From NCBI GenBank assembly GCA_023512255.1, contig JAILZY010000010.1, positions 1-64,000 on the forward strand: 64,000 nt of DNA, read 5' to 3'. The position numbers and the translations under genes were made by a program. Each line of letters begins with the position of its first letter. Position 1 is the first letter of the stretch. The stretch comes from a bacterium. GTDB lineage: Bacteria > SZUA-182 > DTGQ01. Positions 44,676-53,223 of this stretch are shown piece by piece. Under the pieces are notes generated by a model. It had not been told where the DNA came from and made no database searches. It was given only the letters and a program-made list of their open reading frames with translations.

Positions 44676-47600
44676 AAAAATCATGCCCGAAAAAAATTCC
44701 CCATTCCTCTTATGGTTTTCCTTACTCTTCATCTGCCTCTTCATCTTCTTTCTCCTTTGCTGTCCAGCCCAGGCAGAGAAGCAGCCTTTGGGCAATGTGC
44801 TGCTGATCACCATTGATACCCTGCGGGCAGACCACCTTGGCTGCTTTGGATATCGGGTTATTCAAACCCCTAATATTGATTCCCTGGCTAGGCAGGGAGT
44901 GCTATTTCAGCAGACCTTTACTCCGGTTCCGATTACTCTTCCCTCACATGCTTCCATTTTTACCGGCCTCTATCCCTACCAGCACGGAGTCTTGGATAAC
45001 GGCTCGTTTTCCCTGAAAAAAGAAGCTATCACCCTGGCCGAGATTCTGAAGAATAGTGGATATAAGACCGCAGCCTTTGTAGGGGCCTTTGTCCTTGATT
45101 CGATCTTTGGCCTGGATCAGGGATTTGACGATTACGATGACTATATGCCTAAGCAGGATGACCATACGGCTAAGCAGGATAAAGTGATGGCTATTCACTT
45201 CGCCGAGCGACCGGCTAGCCAAGTAACCGAGAGAGCCATTTCCTGGCTCAGGAAGCAGCAGGTGGCAAAAGCCGCGCCTTGCCCCTTTTTCCTCTGGCTC
45301 CACTACTTTGAGCCTCATGCACCCTATGAGCCGCCTGAGCCATTTAAAAGCCGCTACAGCCACTCTGCCTATGATGGGGAAATAGCCGCGGTTGATCATT
45401 GGCTCGGTATCTTGGTGCAGGAATTGAAAAGGCTGGGGCTTTTTGACAAGATCCTCATTGTGGTTACGGCTGATCATGGAGAGGGGCTGGGGGAGCATCA
45501 GGAGAGCACTCACGGAAACTTTCTCTACGATTCCACGCTCAGGGTACCTCTTATTTTCAAGCTTCCGCAAAGCCGATTCTTTGGCCTTATCCCAAAGCGG
45601 ATAAATTCCCTTACTAGAACTATAGATGTTATGCCGACCATTCTTGACCTGCTTGGACTCTCAGCCCATATCCCGCAAGGGATCGATGGCCAGAGTTTGC
45701 TGCCGCTCATTCAGGAGGAGAGAGCCTGGAGCCGAGGAGCCACAGGGTCGGAAGGAGGCAAAGATTTTGAAGATGTTAAGGGATTTGAAGACCTTAGGGG
45801 AAAAGATTTAAAAGGAGACAAGGGGAGAGGAGATAAAAGAGATAGGAGAGGAGATAAAAGAGACAAAAGAAATGATAGCGATAAAGGAGATGATGGCGCC
45901 GGGCGGCGATACCTTTTGTGCGAAACCTATTATCCTTTTTTTCACTATGGATGGAGCCCTGAATTTGGTTTGCGTACAGAGGAGTGGAAATATATCGAGG
46001 CGCCAAAACCAGAGCTTTATTATCTGAAAGATGATCCGGGAGAGAGGGTTAATCTCTATGAGCCAAAGCATCCTGTGGTTTCAGAGCTTCGCCTTCGGAT
46101 GGAGAGGGGGCGAGTTGAGAGGGACCGAGATTTTAGGAAAATTTCACCCTCTGCTTCCTCCGCTCCTCCTAAACTCACTCAGTTGATGAGAGAGCAGCTT
46201 GCAAGCCTTGGTTATCTTCAGGTCAATAGCTTGTCTTCTTTCGGGAAATTGGCCAGACTGCCGGATGTCAAGGACAGGGTAGCTGTGCTTCAAGGTATTG
46301 ATGAGGCAGTTTCGGCCATAAGCCAAGGTAGGTATCAGGAGGCGCTCGGGAAGCTAACCTCAATCCTTCGCTCTGATTCGGAAAATATTTCCGCGCTCCT
46401 CTATCAGGCCTGCCTATATCGCAAGCTGGGCCAGTATCCTTTGGCCATAGCCGCTTTTAGGAAAATTCTGGCCATAGATCCCACTCATATTGATATTCAT
46501 AATCACTTGGGCACTATTTACCATGAGATGCACGATCCCAATCAGGCTATCCGAGAATTTCTCCAGGAGATCAAACTCCACCCCAATCATGTCGAAGCTC
46601 ATTATAATCTGGCCTTAGAGTATGCTGATCAGGGGAAAATCAAAAAAGCCCTGGAAAGTGTGCTCTCGGTGCTTCGGCTAGATCAGACCTATGCCGAGGG
46701 GTATAATCTGCGGGGCAAGCTCAGGATCCGAGAGGGAAATATAGTTGGAGCAGAGGAGGATTTTCAAAAGGCGATTGCTCTCTTTCCTGAATGTGCTGAT
46801 GCTCATAATAATCTTGGTGTTCTCTACGGCCAGCAGGGAAAGCTGGCTCAGGCAATCAGAGAGCTGACTGTGGCCAAAAGCTTTGATCCTCAGAACGCGG
46901 CTATTTTGGTTAACCTAGCTAATGTCTGTCTTCAGCAAAACCAATTTAGCTTAGCTGAGGAGCATCTTCAGCAGGCGCTTGTCTTGCAGCCGGCCTCAAT
47001 TGAGGCAAAAGAGGCGCTCGGCCGCGTTTTCCTTCAGGCGGGGCGCACCGAAAAGGCTAGGGAGTTGCTAGAGCAGGTAGTGAAAACCTGTCCGCATCGG
47101 GCTAAAAGCAGGCTATTGCTTGGCCAGGTTTATACAATCCAGGGTTTGGGGCCAAATGCCCGAAAAGAATTGGAAGAGGCTATTCGACTCGATCCTCAAG
47201 ATGAGCAGGCCTATGTTAAGCTGGCTAATCTGCTATTTCAGCAGGGGGATGTGTCCGCGGCCCTCAGCAGATGGGAAAAGGCCATTAGCCTGAATCCCAA
47301 AAATCTTGAGGCTTACCATAACCTTGGGGTTGCCTTATACCAGCAGGGAAAGATGAGCGAGGCGGTTAAGAGCTGGGAGAGTGCTCTTCGGCTAGATCCC
47401 AATTCTGCCGCGGTACGTCTTCATCTTGGCTCGGCTAGGTTTCAGCAGGGGAAGATCCAAGCGGCTATTTCAGAGTGGAAAAAGGTGTTAGCGATTGAGC
47501 CTGGGAACTTTGAGGCCCTATCAAACCTTGGCTCGGCCTATATTAGGCAGGGAGATGTGGAAGAGGCGAAGCGATATTGGCAAAAAGCGGTAGAGATCAG

Positions 47601-47781
47601 ACCGCAGAGTGCGGATCTACACTTCAATTTAGCTATCCTCTTTTTGCAGCAGGGAATGATGGCTGAAGGAGAAAGCGAACTTATCAAAGTGCTCAAGATC
47701 AATCCCCACTATCCCAAGGCCCCTGAGCTGCTGGAGAGGGCCAGAGCAGGGAGGAGGGCCAGAGGGGGGACTTGGCAGTGA
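44647..47781 (+). CDS. Sulfatase-like alkaline-phosphatase-superfamily protein fused to TPR repeats
   Basis: 1044 residues. A membrane or signal segment at about 15-42, then a sulfatase-like domain (about 45-480) with VLLITIDTLRADHLGCFGY, the nucleophile region ITLPSHASIFTGLYP and metal site VVTADHGEGLGEH. The usual C/S-x-P-x-R is T-x-P-x-H, so the formylglycine mechanism is not supported; a threonine-nucleophile phospho-transferase or hydrolase is more likely. A Lys/Arg/Asp/Gly-rich insert (about 370-420) has purine-rich repetitive DNA. The C-terminal half holds about 13 TPRs. The start overlaps the upstream gene by 29 bp; ATGs at 44659 and 44683 are alternatives. Probably faces the periplasm. 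Confidence 0.9.
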   Translation: MASLMASAHKKIMPEKNSPFLLWFSLLFICLFIFFLLCCPAQAEKQPLGNVLLITIDTLRADHLGCFGYRVIQTPNIDSLARQGVLFQQTFTPVPITLPSHASIFTGLYPYQHGVLDNGSFSLKKEAITLAEILKNSGYKTAAFVGAFVLDSIFGLDQGFDDYDDYMPKQDDHTAKQDKVMAIHFAERPASQVTERAISWLRKQQVAKAAPCPFFLWLHYFEPHAPYEPPEPFKSRYSHSAYDGEIAAVDHWLGILVQELKRLGLFDKILIVVTADHGEGLGEHQESTHGNFLYDSTLRVPLIFKLPQSRFFGLIPKRINSLTRTIDVMPTILDLLGLSAHIPQGIDGQSLLPLIQEERAWSRGATGSEGGKDFEDVKGFEDLRGKDLKGDKGRGDKRDRRGDKRDKRNDSDKGDDGAGRRYLLCETYYPFFHYGWSPEFGLRTEEWKYIEAPKPELYYLKDDPGERVNLYEPKHPVVSELRLRMERGRVERDRDFRKISPSASSAPPKLTQLMREQLASLGYLQVNSLSSFGKLARLPDVKDRVAVLQGIDEAVSAISQGRYQEALGKLTSILRSDSENISALLYQACLYRKLGQYPLAIAAFRKILAIDPTHIDIHNHLGTIYHEMHDPNQAIREFLQEIKLHPNHVEAHYNLALEYADQGKIKKALESVLSVLRLDQTYAEGYNLRGKLRIREGNIVGAEEDFQKAIALFPECADAHNNLGVLYGQQGKLAQAIRELTVAKSFDPQNAAILVNLANVCLQQNQFSLAEEHLQQALVLQPASIEAKEALGRVFLQAGRTEKARELLEQVVKTCPHRAKSRLLLGQVYTIQGLGPNARKELEEAIRLDPQDEQAYVKLANLLFQQGDVSAALSRWEKAISLNPKNLEAYHNLGVALYQQGKMSEAVKSWESALRLDPNSAAVRLHLGSARFQQGKIQAAISEWKKVLAIEPGNFEALSNLGSAYIRQGDVEEAKRYWQKAVEIRPQSADLHFNLAILFLQQGMMAEGESELIKVLKINPHYPKAPELLERARAGRRARGGTWQ

Positions 47782-48431
47782 TCTTGCTTTCCATGACCAA
47801 TACCTGGGGGACCAATATCTGGGCAACCAATACCCCCAATATCTATGTGATCACTATCTATGTAGCTATTTTGCTTTGTGTCTGCACCCTGGTTTTGTTG
47901 GCCCCTCTTTCTTTGAAAGTCAACAGTCGTGAGCATGAATATGCCGTAAGCTTAGGCTGGATATTCCAAATCAGCTCTGAGGCGCCTCAACATCCGACTT
48001 GGCTGCGGTTTTCTCTCTTTGGCTGCTCATGGATCAGGGAAATCAGGTGGCCTGCGAGGTGGGACTTGAGTCAGCTAACCCAAAGCGGGAAGGTATGGAT
48101 GGGTCGTCTGATTCAGGATGGAGAGACTTTCTTGGCCGTGGCTGCCAGACTTAAAGGGGCATTTTTCAGCCTAATGCAGCTTGCTAGCCAAAGAGTAGAC
48201 ATCAGCCTAGATGCCTCCGATGCTATGGCCAATGCTATTCTTGGGATTATTTTTACTCATTGGACGCTCAGGGGAGTTAGGGTAAGGGTGAATTACTTAG
48301 GAGAAAATTGGCTAGTCGGCTACTTCAGGCTCCGTCTGTGGGTATTAATCTGGGTAGGTTTAAAATTTTTCCTTTCCCGGCCAGTTTTGAAGCTAGGGAG
48401 GGCGGTCTTATGCTCACTAGAGCTTTGGTGA
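47772..48431 (+). CDS. DUF2953-like membrane-associated protein
   Basis: 219 residues with one N-terminal membrane helix (about 22-45), then a hydrophilic stretch and the DUF2953-like part, including DASDAMANAILGIIFTHW and VRVRVNYLGENWLVGYFRLR. In Bacillus-type genomes a DUF2953 gene (ytfI) sits next to ytfJ/gerW, and here a GerW-family gene follows, which supports the call. The start is TTG 47772 or GTG 47778 overlapping the sulfatase stop, after AGAGGGGGGA. The opening codons contain a short duplicated ACCAATA motif. Confidence 0.7.
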   Translation: MAVILLSMTNTWGTNIWATNTPNIYVITIYVAILLCVCTLVLLAPLSLKVNSREHEYAVSLGWIFQISSEAPQHPTWLRFSLFGCSWIREIRWPARWDLSQLTQSGKVWMGRLIQDGETFLAVAARLKGAFFSLMQLASQRVDISLDASDAMANAILGIIFTHWTLRGVRVRVNYLGENWLVGYFRLRLWVLIWVGLKFFLSRPVLKLGRAVLCSLELW

Positions 48432-48478
48432 AGAGGCCAGAAAAGAACCAGAAAAGAATATGAGGAGGCTAGAAAAAA

Positions 48479-48600
48479 TGGTTTTTTCGCTAAGTGCGAG
48501 AGCATATCCCAATTATCCAATCAATTTTAGGGGTGTTCAATCAATTGTAGGGGCGGCCCTTGTGTTCGCCCAAAGTGAGTATTTTTCAGCGATAAAACCA
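48479..48600. repeat. MITE-like element, family A, copy 3
   Basis: Left end TGGTTTTTTCGCTAA (48479-48493) and right end TCAGCGATAAAACCA (48586-48600) form an imperfect inverted repeat. The core is GTAGGGGCGGCCCTTGTG. It fills the gap between the DUF2953-like gene and gerW. Confidence 0.65.
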
Positions 48601-48650
48601 GAGAATAATAGAGAACCAAAGAATAATATAGGGGGGATAAAAAGATAGAT

Positions 48651-49028
48651 ATGGAAAATCAGACTGTTGAGACGCTGTCCCTTTTATTGCAGGAGTTTCA
48701 AAAATATGGAGCTGCCGATAGTGTGATTGGCAAGGAGCTGCATATCGGAGAGGTAACCATTGTGCCGATCAGCAAGCTTAGCCTAGGAGTTGGGGCAGGG
48801 GCAAGCACAAGCAGTAAAAAGGGAGAGGAGAAGGGGGGAGGATGTGGGGGCGGGCTTAAAGTGGAGCCGATAGCTTTTTTGGTGGTTCAAAAGGAGCGGG
48901 TTTCTCTGCTTGGTTTGGGAAAGAAAGGTCCGCTTGATGCGCTCTCTGAGCAAATACCGGATTTGATTGACAAATGGATAGGGAAAAGAGCTTCTCCCGC
49001 GCCGGCTGACAGAGAGAAGGAAGGGTAA
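48651..49028 (+). CDS. GerW/YtfJ family protein
   Basis: 125 residues of the YtfJ (GerW) family, named for a spore protein of Bacillus but found well beyond spore formers. Signatures are VIGKELHIGEVTIVPISKLS and a Gly/Ser/Lys-rich loop ending GGGCGGGLKVEPIAFLVV. Role outside spores is unknown. Its pairing with a DUF2953-like gene mirrors the Bacillus neighbourhood. No other sporulation gene is in the window, so sporulation is not implied. A GGGGGGAT ribosome-like stretch precedes the ATG. Confidence 0.9.
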   Translation: MENQTVETLSLLLQEFQKYGAADSVIGKELHIGEVTIVPISKLSLGVGAGASTSSKKGEEKGGGCGGGLKVEPIAFLVVQKERVSLLGLGKKGPLDALSEQIPDLIDKWIGKRASPAPADREKEG

Positions 49029-49048
49029 ATCTTCTACAATTTTCCTTC

Positions 49049-49078
49049 TTGGGTATTGACTGACAAATATGCTATAAT
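49049..49078 (+). promoter_or_regulatory. Candidate sigma70 promoter with extended -10
   Basis: TGCTATAAT (extended -10, box 49073-49078) with a weak TTGGGT 18 bp upstream, ahead of the zinc-finger gene. A 10-bp tandem duplication (AATCTGAATG twice) follows at once. Confidence 0.45.
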
Positions 49079-49234
49079 CTGAATGAATCTGAATGAATAA
49101 AATGGCTGTGCCAGCATGAGTTACATGCTGTCGCTGAAACATCTAGTTAACTTTAGTATATTTTGGCGGCAGAGGCCTCCCTAAATTATTTCGATCAAGC
49201 AAAAATATCCAAAGACATAGAAAGGATAAAAAAA

Positions 49235-50104
49235 ATGCGAGAACAACTAAGAAAAGAAATACCAAAGGGAAGATGTTTTTTTTGTAATTCTGTCTTTAGC
49301 AAGGCAGCGATGACTAAACACATAACCTCATGCAAGGCCAAGGCAACTTCTGAGGCAGCGCTTCAGAAGAGTCGAAGGTCGAGCAAAAATAACAAAAGTT
49401 TTCATATCCTGGTTGAGGGGAGGTATCTGCCTGAGTACTGGATGCACCTTGAGGTGAAAGCCAAGGCTACTCTGGATGATTTGGATGAATTCCTGAGAGA
49501 CATTTGGCTTGAGTGCTGTGGGCACATGAGCGCTTTCACCATTGGGGGGCGAACCTTCATCTCAGGGCCGGAGCGAGAGAGCGGCGAGGAGGGATTTGAT
49601 ATTGAGTTGGACAAACTCCTCACTCCCAAGATAACGTTTTATCATGAATACGACTTTGGTACCACCACGGATTTGACTCTGAAGGTCCTGTCAGAGCGGG
49701 AAGACAGTACCAGTGAATGGCCGGTTCAATTGCTGGCCAGAAATGAGGCTCCGCAGATAAACTGTGATATATGCGGAAAACCTGCTACAATGGTATGTAC
49801 TCAGTGTATTGAAGAGGGTGGATGGCTGTGCAGTGAGTGCGCTGAGGAGCATGAATGCGGCGAGGATATGCTCCTGCCGGTAACTAATTCCCCGCGGGTT
49901 GGAGTGTGCGGATATACTGGAAATGGTGATGATGAGGAGGATGATGATCTTGACTGGGAGGATGAAGATGATGAGGGGTTCTTTGATGATGAGGATGATG
50001 ATTACGGTGAAAATGGTGAGGATGATGATGATTTATTTGCTGATGATCTGATGTTTGATGAAGAGGATGAAGAGGATCTATTTGAGGACGATGAAGAAGA
50101 GTGA
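49235..50104 (+). CDS. pRiA4b ORF-3-like protein with zinc fingers and acidic tail
   Basis: About 289 residues from ATG 49235 (AAAGGAT upstream; the frame is open from a TTG at 49163). Order: a C2HC-like finger (CFFCNSVFSKAAMTKHITSC), a pRiA4b ORF-3-like domain (YWMHLEVKAKATLDDLDEFL, FYHEYDFGTTTDLTL), a B-box-like cysteine cluster (CDICGKPATMVCTQC, then CSECAEEHECG), and a tail of about 60 residues nearly all Asp/Glu. The family occurs on plasmids and mobile elements but also on chromosomes; no transposase lies nearby. Function unknown. It overlaps the next start by 4 bp. Confidence 0.82.
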   Translation: MREQLRKEIPKGRCFFCNSVFSKAAMTKHITSCKAKATSEAALQKSRRSSKNNKSFHILVEGRYLPEYWMHLEVKAKATLDDLDEFLRDIWLECCGHMSAFTIGGRTFISGPERESGEEGFDIELDKLLTPKITFYHEYDFGTTTDLTLKVLSEREDSTSEWPVQLLARNEAPQINCDICGKPATMVCTQCIEEGGWLCSECAEEHECGEDMLLPVTNSPRVGVCGYTGNGDDEEDDDLDWEDEDDEGFFDDEDDDYGENGEDDDDLFADDLMFDEEDEEDLFEDDEEE

Positions 50105-51768
50105 ACCCTCAAGGCCGATTCTCTCAAAAAGTTAAAATCAAAGACAAAGATCAGCCATTTGTTGAGCAGAGGAGAAAAACTCCAGCATCAGCTAGGCTTC
50201 GTGCTCTTTTGATTGCGACCCCACTGGTTAGCGGCGCGGCGGTGATGATGATCGAACTTCTCGGCACGAGGATCATCAGCCCCTATTTTGGGGTTAGTCT
50301 TTATGTCTGGACCTCGCTGATTACGGTAACCTTGGTGGCTCTGGCTGCTGGTTACTGGTGGGGTGGGCATATAGCTGATAGGAAGAAAAGTGCGGGATTT
50401 TTGTATGTTCTGATTTTTCTTGCTGGAATCTTTCTCTTGCTTATCCCCGAGTTGAAAAAAACCTTCCTGCTGCTCTCCTCCCATCTTGGTTTGAGATTGG
50501 GCAGCCTGGTAGGTTCATTTTTGTTGTTTTTCCTTCCCCTCTTTCTTTTGGGTGCGGTTACACCTTATTTGGTTAGGCTCTATGCTTATGATCTTGGCCA
50601 TATCGGGAAGGTGGTTGGTCATCTTTACGCTATCTCTACTGCCGGCAGTTTTGTCGGCACTATTTTAACTGGCTTTTTTTTTATTCCTCATTTTCGGAAT
50701 GAATCGATTCTGCTCTTTGTCTCTGCTACCCTGATGGCTCTTTCTCTGGTTTACTGGCTTTTCTTCCAAGAGAAAAAGAGGGCTTCAGACCTGCTACTAC
50801 TAACCCTTGCCGTAAGTTTTGGGGTAGCTTCGCTGCTTGGCAGGCTTTATGCCAGCCCGCAGCAGCAAGCTGCTAAGGTGATCAATCAGACCAGGCTGCG
50901 GCTGGTGGCTGAGGAGAATTCTGCTTATGGTCAGATCAAGGTGATTGAGGCTAACGACCGGATCAGGGTTTTGGTTTTGGATGGTCTTACTCAGAATGCG
51001 GTTGATCTTTTATCTGGCCTCTCGGTCCATGAATATACTTATGCTTTGCAGCTTATTGCCCGCTCTTATAATCCAAAAGGCAGGACAGCCTTGGCCATTG
51101 GGCTTGGAGCTGGGACTATACCTTCTGAGCTTCGTCGGGATGGTTTTATGGTTGACTGTGTGGAGATCAATCCGGTCATGGCTAAGGTAGCTGAAAAGTA
51201 TTTTGGCTTTAATCCTGCTGGTATCAACCTGTTCATTCAGGATGCCAGATACTTTGTCAGAAATTGCCAAAAGAAATATGACTTAATTTTCCTTGATGCC
51301 TTTAATGGAGACTCTGTTCCTGAACATCTTCTGAGCTTGGAAATGTTTTCTGATCTCAAGAGGCTCCTTAGGCCGTCCGGGGTTTTGAGTATCAATTTTT
51401 TCGGCTCTCTGGCTCCTGGATATTCATTTGGCACATCTTCTCTATCAAGGACGCTAAGACAGGTTTTTGCTCAGGTTGTCGCTTTTGGCAATCCGCCACC
51501 GAATCAGATCGGGGGGAATATATATTTTCTGGCTACTGATGAGCAAAAAGATCCTGGTCAACTCATCGAGGTTGACCAAAATCGCTGTTTCCCTCCTCTC
51601 TATGAGAGTCTTAGTCGGCTTTGGGAACATAAAATTGATCTTAGTGCTATGAGCTCTTCGGGTTTAATCTTGACCGATGCCTATAATCCTATCTCCTTTT
51701 ATGATGCCAGCACTAGGGAGAAGGTTAGGGAAGGAATGCAGTTGTTGCTTGGGAAAATGCTTCTTTAG
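50101..51768 (+). CDS. Membrane-bound spermidine-synthase-like protein
   Basis: 555 residues. About seven membrane helices in the first 240, beginning LLIATPLVSGAAVMMIELLG, followed by a spermidine-synthase-like methyltransferase fold: ALAIGLGAGTIPSELRRDG (cofactor site), VDCVEINPVMAKVAEKYF and YDLIFLDAFNGDSVPEHLLS. Fused membrane/spermidine-synthase proteins are widespread. Aminopropyl transfer is only inferred, because the substrate could differ. Start is a GTG at 50101 overlapping the previous stop. Tandem duplications and a family C repeat follow the gene. Confidence 0.87.
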   Translation: MNPQGRFSQKVKIKDKDQPFVEQRRKTPASARLRALLIATPLVSGAAVMMIELLGTRIISPYFGVSLYVWTSLITVTLVALAAGYWWGGHIADRKKSAGFLYVLIFLAGIFLLLIPELKKTFLLLSSHLGLRLGSLVGSFLLFFLPLFLLGAVTPYLVRLYAYDLGHIGKVVGHLYAISTAGSFVGTILTGFFFIPHFRNESILLFVSATLMALSLVYWLFFQEKKRASDLLLLTLAVSFGVASLLGRLYASPQQQAAKVINQTRLRLVAEENSAYGQIKVIEANDRIRVLVLDGLTQNAVDLLSGLSVHEYTYALQLIARSYNPKGRTALAIGLGAGTIPSELRRDGFMVDCVEINPVMAKVAEKYFGFNPAGINLFIQDARYFVRNCQKKYDLIFLDAFNGDSVPEHLLSLEMFSDLKRLLRPSGVLSINFFGSLAPGYSFGTSSLSRTLRQVFAQVVAFGNPPPNQIGGNIYFLATDEQKDPGQLIEVDQNRCFPPLYESLSRLWEHKIDLSAMSSSGLILTDAYNPISFYDASTREKVREGMQLLLGKMLL

Positions 51769-51780
51769 GCTAGCCTGAAA

Positions 51781-51868
51781 TTTTTTATTTTTCATAACAT
51801 TTTTTATTTTTCATAACATTCTATCTTTTCTAATACCTCCTTTAATACCACATCTTTAATACCACATC
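51781..51868. repeat. Two adjacent short tandem duplications
   Basis: A 20-bp T-rich unit containing TTTATTTTTCATAACAT occurs twice (51781-51800, 51801-51820), then TTTAATACCACATC twice (51841-51854, 51855-51868), followed by a shorter AACACCTAAT-type duplication. Confidence 0.75.
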
Positions 51869-51894
51869 ATAACACCTAATAACACCTTTCTTGT

Positions 51895-52010
51895 AACTTT
51901 AATGTAAGGTTATTAAAAGTTTTAGGAAAGGGGTTTTGAGGGGAAAACCCTTTTTCAAAAGGGTTTTCCCCTCAAAAAAGGTTTTTTCCCTTAAGGGTTT
52001 TCCCCTCAAC
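51895..52010. repeat. Palindromic repeat family C, copy 4 (rearranged)
   Basis: Central arms AACTTTAAT and ATTAAAAGTTTTAGG, then hairpin X (GGGGAAAACCC / GGGTTTTCCCC, 51940-51971) where the other copies have hairpin Y, and a tail with another GGGTTTTCCCCTC. It fills most of the gap before the PRPP synthetase gene. The minus strand again encodes a GKTLLKKGFPLK peptide, but no gene uses it here. Confidence 0.8.
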
Positions 52011-52081
52011 TTAATGACATTACTCATGGAATTTTTTTCCGAAACGTTTATTTGTAGATTTTTAATGAGGAGGGGTGGTTT

Positions 52082-53197
52082 GTGGAACCCGGGGAGGCTT
52101 CTGGCAGCAGCAGATGGGTATTTTTTACTCCGCAGCGGATTGCTATTGAGCAAAGATTGCGACTTGAATCTTCGCGGGGAAGGCTTCTCATTGCGAGTTG
52201 CCGCTCAGGTTCTGCGCTGGCCTCACAAGTGGTCAGGCGCTACAGGGAGCTTCTTTCTGTCGAGGGGGGCAGCGAGGGTGAGGTTTTATATCTCGAAGGG
52301 GTTGATTTTAAGTTTTCTGATACAGAAACCTGTGTTCGGCTTGAGGCTGATGTTAGCGGCTATGATGTTTTTCTCTTTCAGGCCTTATATGATCCGAGCA
52401 CAGGCTCGACGGTTGATGAGAACTATCTGGCCCTACTTATTGCCGCCAGGGCCTTTCGGGAATGGGGTGCAAACTCACTTACCGCTATGCTTCCCTATTT
52501 GGCTTATGCCCGGCAGGACAAGCCGACCAAATTCAAGCGGGAGCCAGCCACGGCTAAGCTGATGGCAGATTTGGCTGCTGTGGCGGGTATTGATCGGCTA
52601 GTTACCTGGCATCCGCACTCTGATCAGATACGGGGATTTTATGGCTCAAGGCCTGTTGACGGAGTGGAATCACTCTCTTTATTCATTGAAGAATTTCGTG
52701 GCTTTCAGGGCAGGGAAGAGGTCATTGCTGTGGCGCCGGATGCCGGAGCATCGAAGTTTGTTACCTATTTTAGTCGGGCTCTTAATATCAGGAGCGCCAT
52801 TGCCTCAAAGTATCGGCCAAGGCCGGAAGAGGCTGAGGTTTCAGAGGTTATCGGGGATTTTTCCGGCAAGCGGACAGCTATTGTGCTCGATGACATGATT
52901 GGCACTGCTGGCACAGTGTATGCTCTTATTAGGGAATTGGTTGAAAAAAAGGGGATCGAAGAGGTCTATTTAGCTGTTTCCCATAACTTGTGTCTTCAAC
53001 CTGCCTATGAGCGGCTTGTGGACTTAGAGGCCCGCTATCATCTCAAAAGATTAATTCTTACCGACAGTATTCCACAGACTGAAAAATTTAAAACCCTGCC
53101 CTTTGTTACCATCAGATGTCTGGCCGATATTATGGCTCGGGTGATCAATCGGATTCACTACAATCGGGAGGTCAGCGAGTTATGTTACCAGATTTAA
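52082..53197 (+). CDS. prs: Ribose-phosphate pyrophosphokinase-like protein
   Basis: Predicted PRPP synthetase from ribose-5-phosphate and ATP. Recognisable are LTAMLPYLAYARQDKPTKFK, WHPHSDQIRGFYG in place of the usual DLHA-Q-QGFF, the pyrophosphate region VAPDAGASKFV, and the PRPP loop IVLDDMIGTAGTVYAL. At 371 residues it is about 50 longer than usual, mostly at the N-terminus and in loops, so it is a divergent subtype; a diphosphoribosyl relative with another role is possible. Start is GTG 52082 behind GAGGAGG. The aldolase gene follows after 26 bp. Confidence 0.85.
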   Translation: MEPGEASGSSRWVFFTPQRIAIEQRLRLESSRGRLLIASCRSGSALASQVVRRYRELLSVEGGSEGEVLYLEGVDFKFSDTETCVRLEADVSGYDVFLFQALYDPSTGSTVDENYLALLIAARAFREWGANSLTAMLPYLAYARQDKPTKFKREPATAKLMADLAAVAGIDRLVTWHPHSDQIRGFYGSRPVDGVESLSLFIEEFRGFQGREEVIAVAPDAGASKFVTYFSRALNIRSAIASKYRPRPEEAEVSEVIGDFSGKRTAIVLDDMIGTAGTVYALIRELVEKKGIEEVYLAVSHNLCLQPAYERLVDLEARYHLKRLILTDSIPQTEKFKTLPFVTIRCLADIMARVINRIHYNREVSELCYQI

Positions 53198-53223
53198 AAG
53201 ATGTTAGATGAGGAGGTTCACTC

